64,000 nucleotides of DNA from Leifsonia soli (GTDB lineage: Bacteria > Actinomycetota > Actinomycetes > Actinomycetales > Microbacteriaceae): positions 2,666,001 to 2,730,000 of the forward strand of contig NZ_JACCBJ010000001.1 in NCBI RefSeq assembly GCF_013408745.1. The letters are read 5' to 3'. Positions 8,202 to 17,200 of this stretch are shown here, one piece after another; position 1 is the first letter of the stretch; each line of letters starts with the position of its first letter. The notes below the pieces were generated by a model. That model was not told the DNA's origin, searched no databases, and saw nothing but the letters and a program-made list of their open reading frames with translations. Position numbers and translations under genes: made by a program.

Positions 8202-10337
8202 GTGTCCGGCCGTTCGGACACGGATCTCGTCGCGTTCGCGCGCGCGGGCGACGACGACGCGTTCGCGGAGCTGTGGCGTCGCCATGCGTCCGCGGGGCGC
8301 ACCGTCGCGCGCTCGTTCAGCACCGAGGACCCGGACGACGTGGTCGCCGAGGCGTACGTCCGCATCCTGAAAGCCGTGCGCGACGGTCGCGGGCCCTCCG
8401 CCGGCTTCCGCCCGTACCTCTTCACCACGATCCGCAATGTCGCCGCGGCCTGGGGCGGTGCCCGGCGTGACCTGCCGATCGAAGACGCCACCACGATCGA
8501 GGACCCGGAGACGACCGAGGCCGCCAGCATGGATGCACTGGACCGGTCGCTGACCGCCCGAGCCTTCCGCTCGCTGCCGCAGCGCTGGCAGGAGGTGCTC
8601 TGGTACAGCGAGGTGGAGGGGATGAGCCCCGCGACCGTCGCGCCCTTGCTCGGCCTGACCGCGAACGGCACGGCCGCGCTCGCCTACCGGGCGCGCGAAG
8701 GACTCCGCCAGGCGTGGATCCAGGCGCACATCGCGGCGAGCCCGGACGGATCGGACTGCCGATGGACCACCGAGCGGCTCGGCGCCTACAGCCGCGGCGG
8801 GCTCGGAAAGCGCGAGACCGCGCGCCTCGAGCGCCACCTGGCCGAATGCGCCAAGTGCTCGATCGTCGCGGCGGAGGCACGCACCGTCGGCTCGCGGCTG
8901 ACGCTCGTGCTGCTGCCACTGCTCCTCGGCATCGGCGGGGCGGCGGCGTACGCGGCGAGCCTGCACCCCGGGGCGGCGGTTGCGGCGGGGTCCGGCGGGG
9001 CGGCCGCGGGTGCCGGGGGTTCGCAGGCGGCCGGGGGTTCGCCGGGGTCCGGCGGCGGCGGGGGTGCTGCGGCCGGGGGCGGTGGTCCTTCCGGCGGGAC
9101 GGCTCCGGCGGGGCGCACGGGCCGCGGGGCACGGAGCGGAACGCAGGGAACCGCCTTCGGCGTCGGCGCGACCATCGTCGGAGTGGCGGCGGCGGCCGGT
9201 GTCGTCGGCGCGGTCGTCCTCGGGCCGCAGCTCTTCGCATCCCCTCGACAGGATGTGACGGCCGGCCAGCCACGGACGGCCCCGTCGGCGACGGCTCCGC
9301 GGGAGCCCGGTGCGTCAGCCGGTGGTGCGCCCGCGGAGCAGGCGCCCGTGACCTCGCCGGCGCCGGCCGTCCCGGACGCCCCCGAACCCGATCCGGCGCC
9401 GGATGGCACCTCGCGCCCGTCGACGCCGGCCGGGCCGCGGGTGCCGGCCGTGTCCGTTCCGGTCGTCGCGCCTCCCGCGGTTCCGCCGGTGACGCCGCCG
9501 GCTGTTCCTCCTGCGGCGCCGGTCGTCGCCTCGACGTTCCCGCCCGGCCGGGCGACCGCCGCGACGACGCTGCCTCTCGCCGGGACCGGCGAGGCGGGAG
9601 CGACGATCGCGGTCACCGGATCGGCCGCCGACCCGAGCAGCCCGCTCGCCTCCTCCCCCGCGCCGGTTCTGGGACGCACGACGGTCGCATCGGACGGGAG
9701 CTGGGCCCTCGACGCCGACCTGAGCGCCCTCGCCGACGGCGCGTGGGACCTCTCCGTCACGCAGACGCGTGCGGGCCTCACCTCGGCGCCCACGTCCGTG
9801 CGGATCGCGGTCGACCGCACCGCGCTGCCCCCGGTCATCGTCGGCGCCGACACCGGGTCCGGTGCCGTCGCGGACCGCCTCGCGCCCATCCTGACCGGGA
9901 CGGCCGAGCCCGGCGCGACGGTCGTGGTGTCCGACCACGGCGTCGCCGTCGCGACCGTCACGGCCGACGCGAGCGGCGCATGGACATCGCCGGAGCTCAT
10001 CGCGATCTCCCCCGACTACAGCCTGTCGGCCCGGCAGACGGACGTGCTGGGCAACGTCTCCGCCGAGTCCGTGCCGCTCGTGGGCGCGGCGATCGTGGCC
10101 TCCGTCACGGCTGCGGGGTCGCCCGACACTGTGGCGATCACCGTGCACGGCATCCCCGGCACCACGGTTCAGGTGTGGGCCGACGGGGAGCCGTCGCCGT
10201 ACACGCTCACGCTCGATGGCGCGGGGGATGCGTCGCAGCTGTACGGCTGGACCGCCGGCGATCACCGCATCGGCGTCGTGTACCTCGTCGGCGGCCGCCA
10301 CGGCGTCCTCAGCGACGTGCCCGTCACCCTCCCCTGA
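8202..10337 (+). CDS. ECF sigma factor fused to zinc-binding anti-sigma-like domain, membrane segments and Ig-like repeats
   Basis: A 711-residue multidomain protein. Sigma region 2 spans about residues 8-85 and region 4 about 120-172. Then comes a zf-HC2/ZAS-like domain with the motif HLAECAKC (His212, Cys216, Cys219) and an earlier Cys186. A membrane segment at about 232-252 is followed by a Gly/Ala-rich stretch (256-312), a second hydrophobic segment (about 318-342) and a Pro/Ala linker. The remainder to the C-terminus contains Big_6-like Ig-fold repeats of about 85 residues. Sigma and anti-sigma modules in one chain imply a tethered sigma factor, which would need proteolysis or a conformational signal to act. 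The GTG at 8202 follows GAGAGA; a GTG at 8175 lacks a ribosome site. Confidence 0.85.
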   Translation: MSGRSDTDLVAFARAGDDDAFAELWRRHASAGRTVARSFSTEDPDDVVAEAYVRILKAVRDGRGPSAGFRPYLFTTIRNVAAAWGGARRDLPIEDATTIEDPETTEAASMDALDRSLTARAFRSLPQRWQEVLWYSEVEGMSPATVAPLLGLTANGTAALAYRAREGLRQAWIQAHIAASPDGSDCRWTTERLGAYSRGGLGKRETARLERHLAECAKCSIVAAEARTVGSRLTLVLLPLLLGIGGAAAYAASLHPGAAVAAGSGGAAAGAGGSQAAGGSPGSGGGGGAAAGGGGPSGGTAPAGRTGRGARSGTQGTAFGVGATIVGVAAAAGVVGAVVLGPQLFASPRQDVTAGQPRTAPSATAPREPGASAGGAPAEQAPVTSPAPAVPDAPEPDPAPDGTSRPSTPAGPRVPAVSVPVVAPPAVPPVTPPAVPPAAPVVASTFPPGRATAATTLPLAGTGEAGATIAVTGSAADPSSPLASSPAPVLGRTTVASDGSWALDADLSALADGAWDLSVTQTRAGLTSAPTSVRIAVDRTALPPVIVGADTGSGAVADRLAPILTGTAEPGATVVVSDHGVAVATVTADASGAWTSPELIAISPDYSLSARQTDVLGNVSAESVPLVGAAIVASVTAAGSPDTVAITVHGIPGTTVQVWADGEPSPYTLTLDGAGDASQLYGWTAGDHRIGVVYLVGGRHGVLSDVPVTLP

Positions 10338-10371
10338 CCCGCCTCCGTCCCCGTTCCGCGTCTCCGTCCGC

Positions 10372-11025
10372 GACAGGAACGGAGGAGATCCGCGACGCTC
10401 GCCAGAAGCGCGCGGGAAACAGAGGAGCTCCCGGGCCGTCTCCCTGCGATCCCCTCCGTTTGCGGCGGGGACGCGGCGCGGCGACCCCCGCAACCTCCGT
10501 TCCCGACCGCAACAGGAAACGGAGGAGATCCGAAACGGCACGCCGCCAGAGTGCGAGAAACGGAGGAGGTCCCCGGGCGTAGTAACGGGATCCCCTCCGT
10601 TTCCGGCGGGGACGCGGCATGGCGACCACCGCAACCTCCCTTCCCGACCGCGACAGGAACGGAGGAGATCCGGAACGGCACGCAGGCAGCGCGCGGCGAA
10701 CGGAGGAGGTCCCGGGCCGTCGTAACGGGGTCCCCTCCGTTTCCGGCGGCGACGCGGCGCGGCGGCCACCACAACCTCCCTTCCCGACCGCGACAGGAAC
10801 GGAGGAGATCCGAAACGACACTCCGGCAGCGCGAGGGAAACGGAGGAGCTCCCGAGCCGTCTCCCTGCAATCCCCTCCGTTCCTCGCGGCGACGCAGCGC
10901 GGCGGCCACCGCAACCTCCGTTCCCGGCCGCGACAGGAACGGAGGAGATCCGAAGCGGCACGCCGGCAGAGCGCGGGGAACGGAGGAGGTCCCGGGGCGT
11001 TGTGACGGGATCTCCTCCGTGTCGG
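10372..11025. repeat. Five tandem 140-bp repeats of a GGAGG-GGAGG-CCTCCG element
   Basis: GGAGGAGATC begins at 10381, 10521, 10661, 10801 and 10941, exactly 140 bp apart. In units 2-5 a second GGAGG core follows at +41, and CCTCCG follows 32 bases after that (10594, 10734, 10874, 11014). Unit 1 has AGAGG at +40 and CCTCCG at 10453. The second half of each unit ends with a CAACCTCC-TTCCCG-like stretch before GACAGGAAC. Either GGAGG core can pair with the CCTCC core, giving two mutually exclusive hairpins. Copies differ by scattered substitutions, so the duplications are not recent. Single diverged copies are at 21755 and 31315. Confidence 0.9.
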
Positions 11026-11036
11026 CGGAGCGGGTG

Positions 11037-11070
11037 GCGGTGGGCCGGGCCGGGAAACCCGGCCCACCGC
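11037..11070. terminator. GC-rich hairpin, possible terminator of the sigma-factor transcript
   Basis: Perfect 13-bp arms (GCGGTGGGCCGGG and its complement) around an 8-base loop, immediately after the repeat array. There is no T tract on either strand, so the terminator reading is uncertain. Confidence 0.4.
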
Positions 11071-11143
11071 GAGCGCACGCGCGGCGCCGCGGGCCGGCGG
11101 GCCGAATACGCCGACGTCACGGGCCCCCTTGCGCGACCCCGCT

Positions 11144-11182
11144 TAAGAGATTGCCGACGGGCCGGATCATGACGCCGGTTCG
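11144..11182 (-). repeat. 39-bp motif, copy B (inverted relative to 7481-7519)
   Basis: On the minus strand it reads CGAACCGGCGTCATGAT, 14 bases, ATCTCTTA, identical in both blocks to copy A. It follows the terminator of the surface-protein gene in the direction of that gene and points into the repeat array. Confidence 0.7.
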
Positions 11183-11183
11183 G

Positions 11184-11223
11184 AAAGAAAGTGCGGCGGG
11201 GAGGTTCCCGTCCTCCCCGCCGC
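11184..11223 (-). terminator. Rho-independent terminator of the giant surface-protein gene
   Basis: Perfect 12-bp arms (GCGGCGGGGAGG with its complement) around a 7-base loop at 11193-11223. On the minus strand they are followed by the T-rich run ACTTTCTTT at 11192-11184. It is 62 bases past the stop codon. Confidence 0.8.
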
Positions 11224-11284
11224 GCGACGGAGAGGGCTTACCCAGCCTCTCCCTCGGCCGGTCGCTGGCCAGAACGGGTCTGGC

Positions 11285-14200
11285 TCATCGCTTCCGGATC
11301 CTCGGCCGACGGCGCAGCAGGAGCAGGGCGGCACCGGCGATGAGCGCGGCCAGGGCCGTCATCGCCCAGGCCAGCGACCCGAGCAGGTCGCTGCCGGTGC
11401 TCGCCAGCCCGTGGACGGGCGGATCGATCACCGTCGCGCACGCTGTGGCAGTGTCGCCGCACCGCTCGTCGCCGGAGGACGGATCCCACGGGCCGGCCGG
11501 CGTCTCGACGCTGGCGCGGTTGGTGGTGTCCTGCGGTGCGATGAGCTTCGCGGCGACGGTGATGGTCGCCTTCGCGCCGACGGCGATGCCCGGGATCACC
11601 CAGTGCAGCTCGCCGTCCGTCACCGTCGTCGTGGCGGGCTGAGCCCCGACCACCTGGAGGCCGGCGGGAAGGTGGTCGGTCACGGCCACATCCTTCGCGT
11701 CGATCTGCCCGTCGTTGGTGACCGTGATCGTGTAGACGATCGTGTCGCCGACCGTGGCCGTCGACCGGTCCGCCGTCTTCGCGATGGTGAGGTGCCCCAC
11801 ATCGAAGCGGTTGGTCACGGTCACGGTCGCGGCGGCGCCCGCTGCGATCGTCACGGTGCCGTCGGCCGGGTCCATCGTGGTGGCGGTCGCCAGTCCGGCG
11901 TCCGTCTCCTCGACGGCGCAGGACGCGCCGGCGATCAGGCCGTCGATGCTGGCCGTGTAGCCGTTCGCCTTCGACAGGACCACCGTGCCGTCGCTGCCGA
12001 GGTCGATCGGCGTGACCACCCCGTCCACCTCGTAGGTGCAGGTGACCTGCATGGTGAAGGGGCCGGCACCGAAGGAGGCGACGCCTTCGCCGATCCGCTT
12101 CTTGTCGATGACGAGGGAGCCGGTGTCGAACGTGTTCGTGATCGTCACCTCGGCCGGCGCTCCCGCCGGGACGGTGACGCCGGCGCTCGGCGCGATCGAC
12201 ACGCCGGTGGCACCGCCCGTCGCCGTCTCGGTCACGTCGCAGTGGGCGCGCTGGATCAGGCCGGTCACCGTCGCCGTGTAGCCGTTGGAATCGTCCAGGG
12301 TGACGACGCCCGCGTCCGGCAGCGGGATGGTGAGCGTCTGGCCGTCCTTCTGCCAGGTGCAGACGAGCTGGGCCGTGAACGGGCCGGCGCCGTAGCGCGC
12401 GACGCCGTCGCCGACGCGCTGCTTCACGATGGTGACGCTGCCCGCCGAGAACGTGTTCGTCACGCTCACGGTGACCGTCGGCACGGAGCCGTCGGCCGCT
12501 CCCGGGATGGTGACGGTCGGCGTGTCCACCGTGCTGCCCGTCGCACCGCCGTCCGTGGTCTCCACCACGGAGCACTCGGTGCCGGCCGGGTAGACGCCCG
12601 GCACGGTCAGGGTCTGACCGCCCACGATGGAGAGGTCTCCGTCGAACAGCGTCTGGTCTCCGGCGTACACGCAGGTCGCGTGGACCGTGAACGGTCCGTC
12701 ACCGTATCCGGCCGCGGCGTCGCCGTCGACGATCTTGGTGATCGCGAGAGCACCGGCCGCGTAGTGGTTCGTGATGGCGGCGGTCGTCGCCTGGGGTCCG
12801 GTGCCGAGGACCACCGTCGCCTGCGCGCCGTCGGTCGCCTGCGCACCGTCGACCGAGATGGCGACGTGGTTCGGCGCGGTGGCCGCGCCGTCCGCATCCG
12901 TCTCCGTCACGACACAGCTGGAGCGTGCGGGCAGACCGCTGATCGTGTGCGATCCGCCGTCCTGGAGGGTGAAGGCGGCATCTCCGGCGGCGAGCGGGAT
13001 GCTCTGGCCGAGCGGAGCGGTGCAGACCACGCTCACACCGAAGGGCCCGAAGGAGCCGGCCGTCGCGGCGGTGTCGACGTGCTTCGTCACCGTGAGGTCG
13101 GTCGTGCCGTACTCGTTGACGATCGAGACCTTCTGGGCGTCCGGCACCGGTGCGCTGGAGTCCGCCGCGGCGATCGAGACCGACCCGGGCGTGACGGTCC
13201 GGCTCGCCTCGCCGTACGATCCGTCGGCTCCGTGCTCCGTGACGGCGCACTGGGCGCCGGTCGGGATGCCGTCGATCCGCGCGGTGTACTGGTTCGCCGC
13301 GCTCAGCGTCACCGCCGCGTTCGCCCCGAGGTCGACGGCGACGTCGTCGACCGTGCAGGACACGTCCGCCTGGAAGCTGGTCGGCGCGTACTGCGCCGCC
13401 GGCCCGGTGACGGTCTTGGTGATCTGCAGCGGGCCGCCCGTCAGGATGACGCCCGCCTTGATCGGCTCCTGCGGCCCGGCCGGCTGCGAGCCCGATGCGT
13501 AGGTCGGGTAGAAGCCGAACGAGTTCCAGGCACGGACAGCCGTGACGGGGGCGCTCACCGGAGCGCGGTGGTCGCCGGCCGTCGTGGTCGGGACGTTCGT
13601 GCTGGTGTAGGTCACCTTGACCGCGGCGCCGGCCGCGAGGGTACCGGAGGGGGTGCCGCTGAAGTCGAAGACCATCTTCACGCCGGTCACCTGGGCCGCC
13701 TGGATGGTCGAGCCGATCCGGCTCGACGGCACCCACGCACCGGCCGGGCAGGAGGAGCCCGGGGTGATGTCGGCGGCACAGGGCTTCGCGTCCGTCGTCA
13801 CGTACCAGGTCATCACGGCGCCGGCGGCGTCACCGGTCGGCTGGAACGTGAGGTCGCCGGTGAACTCCGGCGAGTACACGGAGCCGCGGGCCGACGAGTC
13901 GACCACACCGGTGTCGCCCGGGTACGGGAAGACGTCGACCGCGGTCAGCGTCTTCGCTGCGACGTTTCCGCCGTTCACCATCTCGAGCTTCCAGTCGTCC
14001 GTCGCGCCGATCGCGCTGACCGCTGCGCACGGGTAGCGGTAGTAGCCGTCCGCGTCGGCCGTGCAGGGCAGCGCCGGGTTGACGACGTTCTGCGCCTGCC
14101 CGGTGGAGGACCGCACGCCCTTGGATGCGGTGAACGAGCCCTGCGACAGCGTGGTCACGACGTTGCTGGTCGAGCACGTGTTGCCCGCGAACGTCACCGC

Positions 14201-17200
14201 CCGCCCGTTGCCCGGGTTGAGCGCGGCGCAGTCCGCGCTGGTCAGCTGGCGGTCGGTCGACACCCCGAAGGTGTTGACGGCCGTCTTGGCCGGAGCCAGT
14301 CCCGGCTTGATCTGCAGCCCGATGGTGATGCTGTAGGTCTCGCCCGGCGCGAGCTGCGAGCCGGCCGGCCAGGTGAACCGGATCGTTCCCGCCGTCGCGT
14401 CGTAGGTGCGCGTGATCGCCGCGCCGTCGACGGGCAGGGTGCCCCCGGTGGATGTGCTGAAGGTCGGCACGTTGGTCGGCACATAGAGCAGCGATCCGTC
14501 CGCGGGGAGGGTGTCCGTCACGACAGGGTTGGCGAGGCTGCCCGTTCCGTTGTTCTTGAACCGCAGCGTCCAGTTCACCTCGCGTCCGGAGGCGGCCTGA
14601 CCGGGGCTCGTCTTCTCCACCTGGAGCTTCGCGGTGCCCGGGTCCACGGTGAAGGCCGCGCTCGCGCTCGCCTGGGTGGCGTGCACGTCGTTGTAGGACG
14701 CGTCGGCGGTGACGGTGTCGGAGATGGTGCCCGCCGCCGTCTCGCCCGGCATGGGCTGAGCGACGACCGTCGAGGTCACCGGGCCGCTGCCGTCGCGCAG
14801 CGTGGAGCGGAGCGAGACGTTCAGCCGGACGTCGTCCTTGTCCTCTGAGGCGGAGAAGGCCGCGCCGTCGGCACGCGTGTAGGTGTAGCGCAGGCCGGTC
14901 ACATCCGCGGCGGAGACGCCGGACGGGAGGGCCGCCGAGCCGATCGCCGTCGGCGTTCCGGACACCCATTGGGCGCTTGCGCCCTGGCCCGTGCGCGCAT
15001 CCACCTGCACCCGGTCGGCGCCGGTCGGCGTGTTGGGCAGGGTGAACGACTTCAGGGTGAAGGCGTTCCAGAAGCTGTCGTCCGAGTCCTCGATGACGAG
15101 GATCTTGGGCGACAGCGTCCCGGTCGACCGCGCCCGCAGGTTCACCTGGATGGGGTCTACCGGGTTGGCCTGCAGGGTGCTCGTCGGGGTGAAGGTCTTC
15201 CCGGTGGTGACCTGCAGGTTGCCGTTCTGGAGCGTCACCGTGACGCCCTGCTCGTCGGCGGCCTGCACAGCCGGGTAGACGTCGTCGTGGAGGGTGGCGT
15301 GCGCGTTGTTGACGATCGTGCTGGGCACCGGAGCGGTGCCACCCGTACGGGTCGTCTTGCGCAGCTGCGCCGTGAGCGAGAGGCCGACCTTCTGCTGGGG
15401 GGCGATCGTGCCGCCCGTCCCATCCGCGCCCTGCGCGTTCGTGCCCCGCAGGAGCGCGCTCACCGCGACGACGTCGCTGAGGTCCGCCGGTGTCATGGCC
15501 GCGGCCTGCGCGAGCGTGACCGTCTGGGTGGTGGTGGTCCCGTCTCCCGCCAGGTGGAGCAGGGAGACGCTGGAGGCGCTCGTCTGGACCCCCGGCGCCT
15601 GGGTCAGGTCGACGACGATCTTCGTCAGATTCAGCTGCTCGAACGGGTTGGACGCGGCGTCATAGGGCGCGAACACGCACGGGTCGGACGTTGCGGCGTT
15701 CACACACTCCGTCGGGTCGGAGAGGCGCAGCTGCCAGGTCTTGCTCGTCGACGTGTTGGTGGCCGTCGTCGCGTACGTCGTGCTCGGGTACGCCGAGGCC
15801 GGGACATCGGGCTGCGGGATGACGAGCGTCTGCGGGGAGGCGGTCTTCGTCACCTTCGTGGTGAACGTCGGGTCGATGATCGTGACGTGGTCGTTCGCGT
15901 CGCGGCTGACCGGGTCGCCGTCGAACGGCTGGGCGCCGACGCGCACCGTGTTGTCCACGGCCCCCGGCGATCCGCCGAGGTTGTAGGTGCGGGTGCCGGT
16001 GACCCAGTCGGTGGCCGTCCCGCCCCGGAGGGTGTTGCGCACGGCGAGGTCGAGGTGCATCGTCCGGCCGTTCGGCTGGGCGCTCGCGCTCACGGCGGCG
16101 ACCCCGCTCCCGACGGCAGGCGCGGTCGGGTCGCCGGTCGACTGGATGCGCGCGGCGCGGTTCGGGCTCTCGATCACGGTCAGCCGCACGCCCTGGGTGC
16201 TGGCGCGCTGCGCGGCGGTGAGCGTGTAGCCGGGGAAGACGCCGTCACAGGCGTTGGCGCTCGTGCAGGCGGAGGATGTGATGTCGTTCCACTGCGTCCC
16301 GTCGAAGAGCTCGACCTTGGAGACCTTGTCCCAGCGGATCTGCGGGTCGAGGGTCGCGCCCGCGGTGGAGGTGGGCGTGATCGCGTCGATGCGGACCAGG
16401 TCGAACGCCTGGAAGACGCTGCCGCCGATGGGGCTCGGCACGGCCGGGTCCTGGATGGTCATCGACTGCATCCCGCTGACCTGGCTGCCCCAGCCGAGCG
16501 TCACGCCGGTGGTGGCGCCGGACTGCGCCTGGACGACCTTGGTGCCGTCCCAGCTCTTGGCCGCGAGCAGCGGGCCGGGGCCGCCCTGCGTCGCCTGGAC
16601 GCCGACGGTGGCGCAGTCGGCGACGGGCTGGCTGGTGATGCCGGATCCGGCGACCGTTCCGGACGCCTGGCTGAGGGCGCAGTTCTGGTACGGGGTGACG
16701 GTCGGGTAGGCGCCCGGGTCGGTCGGGCCGCTGTCGTCGCGGAGCTGGCCGCGGGCGGTGAAGGTGATCGCCGGCTTGACGTTGGTCGCCTGGCCGAAGC
16801 CGTCGGCGTCCTGGAAGGTGAAGCGCAGGCCGCGGAGGTCGGAGTGCGTCGTCCCGTTCGGCAGCACGCTGTCGAGGGTGGCCGAGTAGGTCTTGGATGC
16901 GGCCGTCGCGTCGACGACGGTGAGCGTCTTCCAGGTGGTGCCGTCGGTGGTGTACTCGATGGTCAGCTTCGAGCCGAACGGCACCCCGGTCGGAGCGATC
17001 GCGGTGGCGTCGAAGGCGTTCCAGTACGGCGCGCTCGCGGTGTCCTGCGGCTCGCTGATCACGATGGTGTCCGGCCGGACGGAGCTGGTACCGGTCGGCG
17101 TCTGCGCCGACAGCTGGACCAGGCTCGTCCCGCCCGGGATGACCGTGCTGGGCGTGATGGTCTTGTCGAGGGTGAGCTTGACCTCGGGGAAGTACACGTC

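Larger units (their letters stand above)
10338..11284. other. Gene-free region between convergent genes
   Basis: The ~950 bp between the sigma-factor stop and the surface-protein stop hold no credible gene. They contain the five 140-bp tandem repeats, a 13-bp-arm hairpin, copy B of the 39-bp motif and the terminator of the surface-protein gene, listed separately. Confidence 0.8.

Noticed and set aside
10381..11019. Repeat array as a CRISPR
   Set aside because: Units are 140 bp, the whole unit is repeated including the part that would be the spacer, and no cas gene is in the window.
7481..11182. Transposon bounded by the inverted 39-bp motif
   Set aside because: No transposase or target-site duplication was found, and the motif also fits a promoter. 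It is kept as an observation, not called a mobile element.
10551..11642. Open frame across the 140-bp repeats
   Set aside because: It exists only because 140-bp units and high GC avoid stops. The products are low-complexity and shift frame from unit to unit.
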